Assembly (NCBI GenBank): GCA_034670405.1
Contig: JAXDDX010000023.1
Coordinates: 4,238,501 to 4,302,500, forward strand
Direction of reading: 5' to 3'
Length of the DNA stretch: 64,000 nt
From: Hoplostethus atlanticus
Lineage: Eukaryota > Chordata > Actinopteri > Trachichthyiformes > Trachichthyidae
Part shown: piece by piece, positions 47,735-60,841 of the stretch
How the letters are laid out: every line of letters begins with the position of its first letter
How positions within the stretch are numbered: position 1 is the stretch's first letter
The notes under the pieces: generated by a model
What the model saw: the letters and a program-made list of their open reading frames with translations, nothing else
Database searches by the model: none
What the model was told of the DNA's origin: nothing
Translations under genes and position numbers: made by a program

Positions 47735-47852
47735 AAGCGTCGCTGCCGCCCTCGGCGTTGTGCACCTGGCCACAGACGCTGGGAGAGCCCCTGGCGCTGC
47801 CAGGCGCTGCCAGCGTCTGCTCCCTCGGCGTTGTGCACCTGGGCACAGACTA
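47735..47852. repeat. GC-rich imperfect tandem duplication, period about 73 bp
   Basis: CCCTCGGCGTTGTGCACCTG occurs at about 47749 and again at 47822, each preceded by a GCGTC-G/T-GCT-like stretch. Its composition is much richer in G+C and CpG than the surrounding element, and it yields overlapping open frames on both strands that are not taken as genes. Confidence 0.75.
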
Positions 47853-48394
47853 TAATCAACTTTGACATTCGCGACGCTGATCTCTGCGACGCGAAACCAA
47901 TCACAGCACAGTTTGATATCATAACCGCGAAATAAAAAAACAAACAATGGAGGAGAAACTTGTTTTATGTGTGTGGGAGCATCCCGAGTTATACAACATG
48001 ACGCTTAAATCATACCACGATCTGACTAAAAAGTCTGGGCATGGAATGATGTCGGTTTACAGATGAGACTACCAGGTTGGTTGACAGCTTAGTACAGGTT
48101 CGTATATGCAGCCAGTCTATATTCACTTCTATGACTGCTAGTATGATCATTGGCGGTGTGGTTAGCTACGGCTGATGCGGGCTGTAGTCCGAAATTGAAC
48201 TCCACTCTATTCTTTCCTGAATGCTGTCATTTTAAAAACTCGACAGTGTTTAAAGTAATGAATGTAATGTAATTCTCCTGGCGCTGATCACGTGAAGGGG
48301 TCGCGCTCAACCTGGTGTTGACGCCGACGCCTTTGCATAGATCATGTGAAAGCCCGAACTGTGCAGGAAGTCTAGCCTCGCCTACTCTCAAGTC

Positions 48395-48601
48395 ATGGCA
48401 AAACCGGCAAAACGTAACATTTCTCATGAACACAGATTATTTCAAAAAACATGGGAGGAAGAATTCGCTTTTGTTGAGGTAAATAACAAACCAATGTGCC
48501 TTCTTTGCCAGAGAACAATAGCAGAACCAAAACGGGCAAACGTTCACATCACCATGATAGCTATCACATTGACTTGGAATTACATATCCATCTGGGGATA
48601 A
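48395..48601 (+). pseudogene. hAT transposase N-terminal fragment with partial BED-type zinc finger
   Basis: It reads MAKPAKRNISHEHRLFQKTW, then EEEFAFVEVNNKPMCLLCQ. This matches the N-terminal region shared by hAT transposases and their domesticated relatives of the ZBED/GTF2IRD2 type, with a Cys-x2-Cys pair (CLLC) of the zinc finger. The frame then drifts (the expected His-rich half of the finger appears in another frame) and stops at 48601. The catalytic core is absent. Confidence 0.75.
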
Positions 48602-48873
48602 TTTGATATACTCAGACCTGATTTCAATTTAGTATGCCTATATTTATGTTATTAAACATTCTTGTGATTTATTGCAACAGCAATCTAACACTTTTACATT
48701 TAATGAATAAAGCCTACTTATTGTCATTTAATCATTTGATATCCATGTGGCTTGAAATAACACTACAAAATAGTTTTATATGACCAACAAATTTGCGTTG
48801 CGGCCCTTTGACACAGCTGTATCTTGCTGTGTGGCCCTTGAGCTATGTAAAGTTGAGTAGCCCTGCCCTAGAG

Positions 48874-51800
48874 CATACTCTGAGATATATTTTGTTGGCC
48901 ATTCTGGCGCCCCCTATGGGATTGATTTTAAAATGCTGTAGCACAGATGCTTCATGTACTCTGCTCAACATTTGTACTAACTTTTGCGATGATTGCTTGG
49001 AACAATGGTCGATGAGTTGTGGCCAATTTTGTGTTAGGTCACGCCCTTTGTCAAGTTCATTGGTCAATGACTGCTATACTGTTTATCCAATGTATGGTGA
49101 GGAATGTTTAGATGCTGTTTTTGTACCTAGGCCCCCTTTGCATGCATACCAAGTTTTAGTGTTGATTGGTCAAACAGCAAATTTGCCAAAAAAAAATGCT
49201 AATCAGCAAAAAACATCATCACATCACAAACTACACTCTTTAAAAAAAGTGTAGCCACATTGCTAAAGCTGCTATGTGCTTCAGCAACAAGTAAGCTGCT
49301 GCTGTGCTGCAGAGAACTGAGCTAAACACTCTGATGTCTGAGCCTCACCACACTTCAGTCACTTACGCAGCAGGCCAGGGAGGAATGGAGACCAAAGCAT
49401 TTCAGTAGTGTATTAAAAAATTATGCAGTTTGTTACATTTTGAGGGAAACATGTCATCCCCCATGATACAGGCACCCCTTGGTCCAATCAGTAACAAAAC
49501 GCATCATCCTTCCAAGTTCATCCAAATCAGACCAGTGGTACAGCATTAATTGCCTTTCAAAGTTTGAAATTTTGACCTTTAATTATAGTGCCTCCATCAG
49601 ACCAATCAGTGTAACATTTTTAAATGCCGTGCCTTATATACTCTTACGCTTTATATCATCAACCTGCCTGCCTACTTGTACTTAAATTAGTTTCCCAGAA
49701 TTCCTTTTGAAATGTCGGTGGAGAAATTGGTATCTCTTCCTCTTCTATGATGGATTTGTCCCTGTATGACTGTTGAAGAAGCCCTTGGTCTTTCTGTGGG
49801 AGTGACACACAAAACCTAACTATTGATGTTTCAAATCATTGAAAATGTTTCTTCTGTTAAACTCCATTGTTGCTGTGCTGGAAATATGTTTATCCGTTTG
49901 GCCAATTATCCAAGGGAATAAGAAAAATACACCACCAAACAACAAAATGCACCCAGGAACGCAAGGTACATCGCCAATAGCTGTTATATACAGTATTATA
50001 TATATATGTGTTTTATATATATGCTGTAGCTGGATGTGTGCAGCAAGTTTCATGTCAATCAGACTCACAGTGTAGGAGCTAAAGCCTTTCAAATGTTAAA
50101 ACTGTGACCATTAATTATAACATCCCCATCTGGACAATCAGTGCCATTTTTCAAACACCAGAACACAGTGCCAACATGCACCATCCCTCCAAGTCAAAAT
50201 TGGACCAGTGGCCCATAATCTGGCCAAGTTGCATTAATTGCCTACTGAGAGAGACCAATGGGTTTTAGTTGTCTAACAGCTCTGCCATTCTACAACAGAC
50301 TAGCATTTAGGCCTACTAGAAGCCTATACTCCATTTTATCTTTACAAAACACAAAGGATAAGGTTGACTAAAGCAGCGGTTCTTGATCTTTTGGGCTTGC
50401 AGCCCCCAAAACACAGAAGAATGCAGACCAAGCGTCTAGCTCATTTGGTTTTTTGGGATCAGTATGCTTCTTCAAGGAGAGAGGCTACTCGCCGCCTCAG
50501 GGTCAGAACGACTGCAGTCGACTGGTGACTTGACATTGAGTGGAGCACTGAGGCAGCTTTGTGGGCCCCCTCTCCTGTCAGACTATTTCCTAGAGGCTAC
50601 GATTATTCTATATTTCTCAGAAGAAAATCACAAAAATCCTAAATCATACCCTTTTCACATTTTCTCAATAATTTTCCAAAGATAAACCCTACCTCACTGG
50701 GGACGGTGAGAAATAATGCTTGGAAAGTTTCATTATGTTCATCCAACTTACAAACCAGTTATAGCTCCCATTACTGCTCTTACTGTGTCGTTCCCCCTGC
50801 CAGAGCTCCCTGTAGCCACCCATTAAAGACACTGGGACTCAGAGGACTACCACTAGAAATGGGCTGTTTATTACACCCATACATCACACGAGATGATTTT
50901 GTGCACTGCGTTCCTGAAATTGTGAAGTAAAGAACAGAAAATGATTGAAAGATGGGTATTGCAAAATGAAATATAAGCACAGACTGTTTTTGTCTCAATA
51001 GAACACTCCACCACCATTTTGACATATAACTGACAGTAATAAAAAACACTACAGATATTATATTTACAAGTTCAATATAAAAGTTTAAAGTAAATTAAAG
51101 TTTAAGTAATTTATTTTGACCTCTATTGGTGACCAAAGAATTACAACAACATCGACAGGTCTCTAGCACAGCTTATGGTAGCCTGTAATGGACAGAAATG
51201 TAAAATTAACGTTTTCACAATAACACAATTAACACTATAAGCTAGCTAATATATCACAATGCAAAATAACACTGCTTTGTCATATGCTGTTTTGGCTTGT
51301 TTTGTGACGCCAGTCGCTCGCTCATAGCACCGTCCTCGATCTTCGAAGTTGAAAATGCAGGTGGGTGTTTCCGAAACAGAGAACGGGCTGGAAAGAGAGT
51401 TTTGAAAGCCAGAAATCTCAGCACCTGTCAAAGTAATCATTAAGTCATTGATATTGATCAACAACTCTATCAAACCTCTGAGACTGGTGACATTTTTAAA
51501 GTTACAGACCCGTGACCCAACACTTTTGGAATTTGGCTCTTTAAGAGCTTTTCTCAAACAAAGATGCAGTGTTGTGATCCCAATCACTCCACAGCAAAGT
51601 TCATTAGCAGGCTGATGCCGTAACCGGCTTGCAAAATGACCAGTGTTTTCTTTGCCCTTACTGTAGTGTGAAGAGCACAGTAATGAGCTATTGATTGGAG
51701 GGGCTCTTCCACAGGACTGGGAGAAATCCTCAGGAGTGATTGAAAAGACTGACCTTACCCTTAACCCAAGCCCACCACTGCGATCAATAGACATTACACC

Positions 51801-51939
51801 TTCCACAAATCCTGACACCCCAATCGATAGTGGTGAATATCATCAGCCGCGCTTGGGAACACTGACGAGCAATGTGCTGCATGTGGAGTGGGGAGGGGCC
51901 AAATCACTTAGTGTCTTTGTAAGGTGGTAATGAGGTGAC

Positions 51940-51940
<1 letters not shown>
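48874..51940. other. Repeat-rich intergenic DNA, no recognised genes
   Basis: It contains two diverged copies of one unit (about 49560-49650 and 50100-50190) sharing TTAATTATA, CCAATCAGTG-like and CCAAGT...GACCAGTGG words. There is also a 190-codon stop-free frame on the minus strand (51246-51818) of unknown meaning. No exon is supportable. Confidence 0.45.

Positions 51941-51944
<4 letters not shown>

Positions 51945-51978
<34 letters not shown>
51945..51978. repeat. (TG)n microsatellite
   Basis: About 17 TG units in intergenic DNA. Confidence 0.95.
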
Positions 51979-51979
<1 letters not shown>

Positions 51980-54900
51980 ATGTGCAATACAGCACTGTAT
52001 AGTTGCAATATTGTGAAAGTGTGAAACTGTGAAAGATTGCTGCATTCATGGGTATTCATAATGACCTTCAGTATGCTATTATTATGGAGGTAAATGTGAA
52101 TTTGCTAACTTATCAAAGTCATTCTCCATCTGCTTCATTTGATCAATGCTGAATTATGTAATGCAGTTATTGTGTATTTGTTTAGCTTGTTATGATACTG
52201 TGTAATGCTTTCTGTATAAAGGTGCTTTCCATAGAGAAAAATCTAAATCTGTGGGTCTGCAGGACCTGTCAAAACTCTGCAGTTAGAACAAGGTAAAATA
52301 AAAAGTATCATGAAATACACACAGAAAAAAGTAAATTAAACATCTGCGTAACCATTACAAAGTGCATACAGGACACAGTCTCAAATAATAATTCTCTAAC
52401 CAAACACATTTAGGCTGCTGTGACAAAATGATCACAGGATTATTTGTTGGCTGCATCTAAGGCTCTTTGACCTCAGGTGTATAATTCCATAGTCTGTTGG
52501 TATTGTACAATAAGGTGTGTAATGTTACAGTATATTAACCTACATAGTCAACTGCAGCTGAATAATAGGCCGCCATGTGTTGCTGCTGCTCCATGCCCTC
52601 CAGCTGATGTGTTGTAGCTCTTGTCCACTGTTCAGACACCGCAGCCCTTAAATGGTCAGAGATTTATGGTGATGTCAGCCATGCTCTTGCAGCTTCAGCC
52701 TCCGGGAAAACATTTCTTTAAGGAATTCTTTGTTTACTGGATATGTTTAGCATGAGATTCATGATCTTTCACAGGTGATTCTACCACCCATTTGTTTATT
52801 ATAAGCTTTAAGGGTTACCGAGTTCAGTGGGACAAAAACAAAAAAGATGTAAAATTTTCTTCAGGTACAATTAGTTTTTTTGTACCATGTCTTAATCGGT
52901 GACTACAAAGGCATTCTCCTCACCCTTTCAATCCCAAGTTTGTTGCGTTTGTTGATGTTGCCAGCAGAGCATGCATGAATGTAACTCCCTGAGTGTTTGC
53001 GTGTATGTCCTACAGCAATATTTCTCTTTCCTGTGGGAGCTGCCTCTGTCCTCGGTGACAAGGCAGTGTGTTTGACTGATGGTGCATTGAGGCGGGACAG
53101 ATGGATGTGAGGTGACAGATTGCCTGTGCCAGGGCCCCGACACCAACCTATTCAGCCAGTGGGAAATGATAGATGCCCAGGCTAATTTTAACCACTGTGA
53201 ACTAAATTTCCTTTACCAGAGGCAGCGCTGGGTAACTGGGGCACAGCTGGAGGGTTTAGATAAGACCTGCGCTCACCTGTATCTCCACACCTTGCTTGCC
53301 CTTTCAGCCGCCACACGCTGGAAAATGTTAAATAACGATGGGATATTAATGATGGATTGAACCGAGGGAAGAGGCGGACAGAGTTGTTGGTGGTAGGTGC
53401 TTGTGACGGGTCAATTAGGGCAATGTTACAGTCACCAAAGTTGCTCCTATGTCACACAGCTTGGTCACACAGTTTTTATTGTGAAGGAGCTGGATACAAC
53501 TGGAGTACAGTATCTTAAAGCTGCAGTGGCAACTTTGCACGTTGGCATAGAGAGGTAAATGTTGTAATCATGTAACATTACGTCACTAAACTGCACACGG
53601 CACTCTCATGTTTACCAACCAGTCTGTATTTATACCAAAACATACCATGGATACTTTGTCGGGAGCAGCTTTAAATTTAGTGGAACATGTGAGAGTGAGT
53701 ACCGATGACTGGGTCCTGGTGAGAGTCTGGTATCTACTCCACTCACTGCACCACTCAGGCCAGCCTGGTGTTATTAGGGGCAATACTTCAGCACACTGCA
53801 CTGCAACAGACCTGCTCAAGGACCCTCGCACAAGACAAATTCTTCTCATTGGATCAGACACTAGCAGAAATCTGTGGGACGGATAAAGATCTACCCCACT
53901 GCCACCGCCATTGTAGTAGGTAGTGCTAAAATAGTACTTTGCTGTTGCTTGCACCTTTATCAGTAATGGTGCTGCAGAATATCATACAACCCGAGAACCG
54001 GCTGGTGTAATTTCTGTGTTTTTTATGGTGTAGGAGAATTTGCTTCATTTAAGAAATTAAGGTGTTTTTTTATCTACTGTAATGGATTCTGATCTAATCT
54101 CTGTTGTGGATGTCTACACTTATTCTCTGAACTACAAAAACTACAGCCACAGGTAGAAGACTATAAGGAAATGGTTTTGCCCACAGAAAGTGTTCAAAAA
54201 CCCCTCAGCTTGACTCTGTCAGCCGTTGGGAATCAAGGGAGGAATGTTGATTGAGGCATACAGCTGGGATTGTTCATTTAATCACAGCCAGTGTCATTAT
54301 CTCACAGCGTGTACCCCTTCAAAGCAGCACCGGTCTTCATCATGCACTGTTATAGCCTACAAAAGGATTTTCTAAGTACTGCCTAGCATCTCAACGAAGC
54401 GACAGCGAAGCTTTCATTGAGGATGTAACAAGTGGTTATTTGCAAGCATGCTTATTAGCTATAGGTCGACTCAATAAAATCATATTCTACCATATTCTGT
54501 CAGCATGCGTACAATGAAGCTTTTTTGATTGCACAACATTAACTCTGACCCTTTTATCCTAAAGTTGCAGTACTTACTTTACTCATCCCAGCTGGGTCTT
54601 TTTATGAGTGCACATTGTTACCAGCATATACGGTTTCGACTACCATCGATTCCCCTAATACAAGTTTGCGTAATAAAAACTTTTTAAGTGCAATGGGTAT
54701 TGACGCATTCTGCCTTGGGACCCTGTGGAAACTGGCTATCTGGACTCATTATCAGACAAATCAATGGGCTTGCTGATGTTGATTTGTGTCTTTGACTTTG
54801 TAATCTATTGCATGAAAATCCCCATTGACGGCTGGAGCAACAGTGGCAACAGACCATGCATGAGAATCTAAGTTAGAAGAACAGGATGGTAGCGGGAAGT

Positions 54901-57900
54901 CCAAATTGTTAACTTTTAATGAGGCATTACTTCACTTTTTTGGTTTCGGTGACAGTTACAGAACAGACTCAGGAACACTGACTGCCATGTGAAAACTCTT
55001 ACAAAAGGAATCAAATCCCTCTATTACTGTTCTGTGAAACACACATTGAAAGGGATTTGTTATTGTCAAAGCTGTTAGCTACAGAAAGGATGAGTTCTCA
55101 GGTAACTATATAGCATATGTGAAATGATGCTCTTTGGATCTAGTCGACCCCAGCTGTTCAGGAACATAACAGGCTTACGTTGACGACATGGCTACATGCA
55201 ACCTTGAGGTGAGGTCAAGTTTGGGCTGTGACACAACATGATGTGGCTTGAACTGTAGATGACGGGGGGTTGGGCTTATGACACGTTTTGTCTGCTGATT
55301 GAGACTGAATAAAATGGGTTCTTACAATAGAGTTGAATGTTTTTTCTCTCAGTTGTTCCTGGGCAGCAAAGACACTGTATCACATTCAAAACACAGGGCA
55401 TCCTGAATTGCATTTGAATTGAGCAGACAGCACAAGGTTGTGACCTTGTAAGCATTTACTCGACAAGGTCTTGCAAAAATCATAATGAGAAATGGAGATA
55501 TCAATAGATCCTTTAATAACATTATGCTATTACATGTTATTTGTTTTTTTCTTCTGTACCTGTACTGTACATATAACTGCAATCCTTCACTGTGGAAATA
55601 TGGAGTGGGCTCTATAACAATCAATCAATATTCTTTTGCAAAACATTGGGATTGAACTGTGTGTTAAACCAGAGGGACTACAAAGTTATTGATGAATGAA
55701 TGTGATATTTTATCCCCATACATTTTGTGATTGATGATTGATTATGTGCAGCTGCAAGCTAGTATAATAAATAAAATATAATATGATACAATAGATTATG
55801 AGAATAAGCCTCTATAACACAGATCTGTCAGTTGAGGTGAATTAGAAAGCCCTGACTTAAACTCCTTCCACATATAATGAACCCAGATTGAATGTCAAAC
55901 TACCAAAACTTAAAGGTGTATTCAGTGTATTTACTATCAGTGACATAAAAAAACGTTTCAAATCAAGCCCCGGGTCTGTCCAATATGCCAGGGTGATGGA
56001 GGATTTCTCCCGGCATGTGCTGATAAAAACAGTCCCCCTGTTCATTACGGCACCACGGTGATCCCCTCCTGTCTAGTTCCTCCCCGTGTCTGATCATCAC
56101 ACCACAACCTCCCTGCTCGCCAAGAACCACCAGGGTATTTAAGGGAGACGAATGAACACCGACCTTATCAGGTAATAGATGTCCCATGGAGGGAGAATGG
56201 GTAATTGTGCTGGGTTTTCATTTTGCCCTCTTTCCTGTAGAGCTTTTTTTTATGGCAGCAGAGGGGGAAAATCTCCTCTGGTCATTAATCCATACCTGCC
56301 CATACCATCGATGAACACAGAGGGGATTTCACAAGGCTTCTCTTCCTTTAAAGAAGATAGGGCTGTGTTCTATATGTGACAGGCAGTATCATTTTCCCTT
56401 GGCAACTGAGTGCCCAATCAGCTCCAGTTTAGGGTGGTACTTCCTGTTAGGGTAGCCTCACCTCCCCTATAAAAGCCCAGTGGTTTACACAAACATCCTC
56501 TTGGCAGCTCTGTGTTCACAAGCAGTTTGGTGACATGGACCAAACTGATGTATCAGGTGCTTGGGACAGAGTTGGCTCTGTGTGCTCGTCAATGCTATGA
56601 AGTACATGCAGGATTAGCCCAATGAGACGCTAGAGGGCATTAAGATGTAAGACGTGCAAGCATGTGTATATTTACGGTTGCTATGCCACTCCAATAGTGC
56701 ATACAACCCTAGTGCAAGCCTATTGCCGCAAAACCTACAATGTTAAAACTGTAACCATGTTTTGTTTGTGTGAGCAGTGACACCATAAATAAAATGTATA
56801 TGTAGCATGCACTATAAGCTCGTATGAATCAACAAATAGACAACGCCACCTTTTTTATATACACATGGGGAAGTCCGGGGCTAAAGCAAGTAGATAGGTT
56901 CACCAATTGAGGTCAAGACAGCATTCCGGTTCAAAACCAATTTAATTTAAAGTGAAAAGGTAATTTAAAAATGTAATTTAATTTGAGAGCACACACCACA
57001 TCTCCTAAAAGGAAAATAACAAGGCATGACAGGGAAACTTACTTGCCACAAAAAGGACATGAGGGCCACCAAGGCACAGGAGGAGCTCTATCCTAGGAGA
57101 CCCTTTAAGGACACCAAGTGACTGAAGTGCTGGCACAAAAACATGCAGTTGAAAAAGGGCACACATAGCAACAATACCAAAAGGGCCAAACTTGTAAAAG
57201 TAGGTGTTCAAACCATGCACACGTTATTCTCACCACACCACGCCTATACCTGAACCTGCTACCCTCCTGCAACACTGGGCCCCCTGCTCCAAATCAAAGA
57301 AATAAAATGGGGCAACAAGTAACATAAAAGAACTCAAGACCAGTCGGGTTATGGCACGTAGGACATGGACAAATGGAAATGGTTACAAACAGAATACATA
57401 AATGAACAAACAATCTAAAACAAGCACCATCATGCCTCCCACCCATCAGGGCATATACAATATGGACAATAAAATATGACTACAGAAGCCATCCACACAA
57501 ACAAAAGGTCAAGTGATTGCTTGGGTTGGTGGATGGTAGAGATCAACTGCTTGACCCAAGATAGAGGTGGTCCTGTCGCCTTATTCACTGCCATTTCCCA
57601 CTCATAAAGGTGACCTTTCCTTTATGGTTCCTGCAGATTATCATCCAACCCCTGAGTTGCTCTTTTCACCCACCTCTTTCACTCACAAGTGAAATGAAAT
57701 TAACCTTTTAAAAGGATGGTATATGAGTCAGTGTAACCTGGAAGTTAGTTAGTGTATGTGAATACACAAGGCCTAGGTTCTCAAGCCCTCCTATAAATGT
57801 CATTATCAAACTGAATATGTGTAGCACACTTCATGGTAGTATTGGAAAGGCTACATCTGAATTTGGATTGCAGATGAATTCTTCAGCAAGGACTTTCAAC

Positions 57901-58030
57901 AAGGTTTTATTAATCTATTGTCAACAACATTTAGCCCGAGTCCCCGACACTGAGTGAATGCTGTTTCTCTATTTTGAGGACAAAGAATGTAAATTCATAT
58001 TGATCCATAGTCATGACTGAAATCTGACAG
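51980..58030. other. Intergenic DNA without recognised genes
   Basis: No supportable exon or RNA gene. Several stretches (about 52900-53380 and 55930-56400) are less AT-rich and less repetitive than their surroundings and could be constrained non-coding DNA. Reading frames on both strands at 53586-53954 overlap and cancel each other as evidence. Confidence 0.5.
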
Positions 58031-58034
58031 AGAT

Positions 58035-58830
58035 CTACAAGCCTCCATTGCTGCATCTGATATCATTTGTGTATCCGTCAACAATAAGAACACTGAATTC
58101 ATGAAGGGTAGCCAGGAAGAAGCCTCTACTGTCTAAAAAGGACGACCTGGACAAACCTGAGGATTTCTGGAAGTCTGTTTTCTGAAGAGAAGAATCAAAA
58201 ACTAAACTGTTCACAATCAAAACTGCTCACCACCAAAATATACTATACCCTACGGTGAAGCGTGGTGGTGGGAATGCTGTTTTTGTTCCTCTGGACCTGG
58301 ACGACAGGCCATCAGGCCATCGGTCCGAGAGTTAAATCTGGGCTGAAAGTGGCTTTTCAAGAAGTCAACGATCTTAAGCATTCAAGCAAGTCTACCAAAG
58401 AATGACTCAGGAAGAAGAAGTTTAGTGTTTTGGATTGGTCAAGTCAAAGTCGAGTCGACAGTGACAGAACCTGAAGCGGCTTTACACGTGAGACCTCAAA
58501 CCTCACTGACTTGATTGAGTTCTGTAAGGAGGAGTGGGAGGAAATCCCTCCAAGAAGATGAAGAGACTGATCAGTGACTATAGGAGATGTTTACTCCAAG
58601 TCACTGCTGCTAAAGGAGGAGCCACAAGTTACTGATTGAAGGGGTTCACATATTTTTGTTAAATAAACAATGGATGTTTATCATATTTATTTGTGCATGT
58701 TCTTATATCTTCATTAAGATTTGAGGTTTATAAGGATTGAATTACTTTATTTAGATATTATTTCTGATTATTCCTCTATAATATATGACATAATGACCAC
58801 CCCGTGTTGGGTTCACAAACATGACAACAA
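58035..58830 (+). mobile_element. Degenerate Tc1-like transposon relic (copy C)
   Basis: It starts near CAAGCCTCCATTGCTGCATC and contains GGTAGCCAGGAAGAAGCCTC, followed by Tc1-like transposase traces: ...CTACGGTGAAGCGTGGTGGT encodes a VKRGGG-type box, and GCTGCTAAAGGAGGAGCCAC matches the usual end of the coding part. It closes with AATGACCACCCC...GGGTTCACAAAC. Its two ends match copies A and B in reverse complement. The longest of the three copies, but without an intact frame. The left boundary may extend to about 57850. Confidence 0.65.
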
Positions 58831-59217
58831 ACTATCAAGGAACTTATGACATCTATACATCTACTGTTCACAATTTCGACGAGTACAATTTTACAAAGAC
58901 CTTAGGCTGTGAACATCTCTCCAGAAGTAAATATCAATATTTTGGGTGATAACTGCGTTTTCCTCCTAGTCCTCTAAGGATTTTGTGATATACTGTAGTG
59001 TCCAAATGCAATTCATTGGGCCTGGCTTGAACAGCTCGGTTGCCACCGTGAGCTCCTGGGTGGATCAGAGGTAGTCGTTCTGTAAATGGCCATTTCCAGA
59101 TGAAATTAGAAAATGACAATAACCTAAAATAGAAACTGGTGAAATGTCTTTCTCTTTGTCGCAATTTTTAATGATCTTACCTCAGGGCTGTGGGTAATCA
59201 TATTTTTGTATTACACA

Positions 59218-59218
<1 letters not shown>

Positions 59219-59250
<32 letters not shown>
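59219..59250. repeat. (TG)n microsatellite
   Basis: About 15 TG units. Confidence 0.95.
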
Positions 59251-59252
<2 letters not shown>

Positions 59253-60795
59253 TATATAGAGCCATCTGTTTTTTAGCTCCAAATTGATCCAGCTGTTCAC
59301 CATTTTTGAATCCATAAATAAACAAAGACAAAATCTGCCTGGAAACCCTCCATCAAATTAAGACAAATGATAAACAATTGGCATGATGCACAAACCTTTT
59401 TTTTACCTTCCTTTTTACCTATTTCACCCTTTTTATTCTACGTAATCAAAAAGGGACTACCTCATCTCAATCTTGTTTGCAACGGCTGAAATGCATCCAT
59501 TCAAAGAGGATGCACGATGTTCCAGAGGTCTCCAGTATATTCCCTTCGACTGTGTCTTAAAATCAAATACAAGAAGAGAGAGCCTAAGCAGCATTGCACT
59601 GTTTTGTTTAAAAAAGGCTTATGTTGTAGCTGAGGAAAAACCTAACAAGGGAAAACTAAACATCTAAGAAACCTGTTTGTTGGAGAGCGGTTATGCTAAC
59701 GGTTGTCAACTGCTATCCAGTCAGCCTTGTGGTTCATGACCCTGGGTCAAACTGCAAGGCTTGACAGGAAACACTGTCACTGTGCTTTCACAGCAGTTCT
59801 TAAAATTTACTTCCTCACCCTCTATAAAGAACACACTCGTTTAAAAAACTCCAAATTGAAAACTGCTGGAGGGGAAAATGATATTGTGGCACAGGCAGGG
59901 AGGTGTCAGCGGTGGAGGGGGGACGTAAAGAGGGACAGTGACAGGCCGATGTGTTGGCACCCATCAGGGAGAAATGATTGCTTCTGTTAGATGAGAACAC
60001 TGAAGAAAGAGGAGAGATTCACACACACACACACATGCACACACACCAATCAACCTATCTGCATGCATACAGGCAGACAGACAGGCATCACTCACATACA
60101 TGCAGGACAAACACAAGACAATACAAATTCATGTTGATCCATCTATTTTAGATACAGGTGCTGCTATCAAGTCCGGTGTTTCTCCCTTTCACACAACTAC
60201 TCCTGTCATTGTTTACATCTGCTTCACAGTGTTTGTTTCTTGTTTTGTTGCTATAGCGTACAGAGGTGAGTGTTCAATAAGAGAATAGGGAACCATTGAA
60301 CACTGACATCCTCCTTTAACAATTGTTGATAAGGCCTTTGGGTCTAATTTAAGCCATGTCTGTGAAACTGGCCCTTAGTCTTTAACAAGCCCATAGAGTA
60401 AGCAGCTACATACTGTCTGCTCATAATTGCTGTATTAAAAGCTTATCTCTTGCTATTCGTGGACCAGAGGCATATAGGGAAGAAGAGTTGGCAGACTTAG
60501 GGGTCATTTAGATGAATGGCTCTCTGTCAATGCCACAGAACTCATTGTTCATCTACACAATGTTCTCAGATCCACTGGGCTATACAGTCAAGTGCTATAT
60601 CTGGGGGACTGAAAGCTGGTTTGTGATCAACTACAAATATAGAAAATCCATTTTTTCTTCTCCAACCACAGAACATCAGTCTTACAGGCAGTCCCAGTCC
60701 ACCAGGAGTGCACCGGCCTCTGGCCAACTTCCATGGAGGTCTCTACTCCTTGAGAGGTGTAAAAATAATTGCACTTTCCTCCCCCTCCTGTTCTC

Positions 60796-60797
<2 letters not shown>

Positions 60798-60841
<44 letters not shown>
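60798..60841. repeat. (TG)n microsatellite
   Basis: About 21 TG units. It creates a spurious Cys-Val repeat in an open frame. Confidence 0.95.

Larger units (their letters stand above)
47471..48865 (+). mobile_element. Non-autonomous hAT-family DNA transposon
   Basis: The element is bounded by CCGCGCTACTCAAC on the left and, in reverse complement, CAGGGCTACTCAAC on the right. An identical 8-bp CCCTAGAG lies on each side (47463-47470 and 48866-48873), the size of a hAT target-site duplication. Next to the ends sit GCGGCCC/GGCCCTT subterminal motifs. The interior holds a GC-rich duplicated segment (about 47690-47900) and a fragment of the transposase N-terminus (48395-48540). At 1395 bp it is too short to carry a full hAT transposase. 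Confidence 0.88.

Noticed and set aside
53586-53954. Overlapping 122- and 92-codon frames on opposite strands
   Set aside because: Both strands are open over the same bases, neither shows family features, and the flanks resemble repeat DNA.
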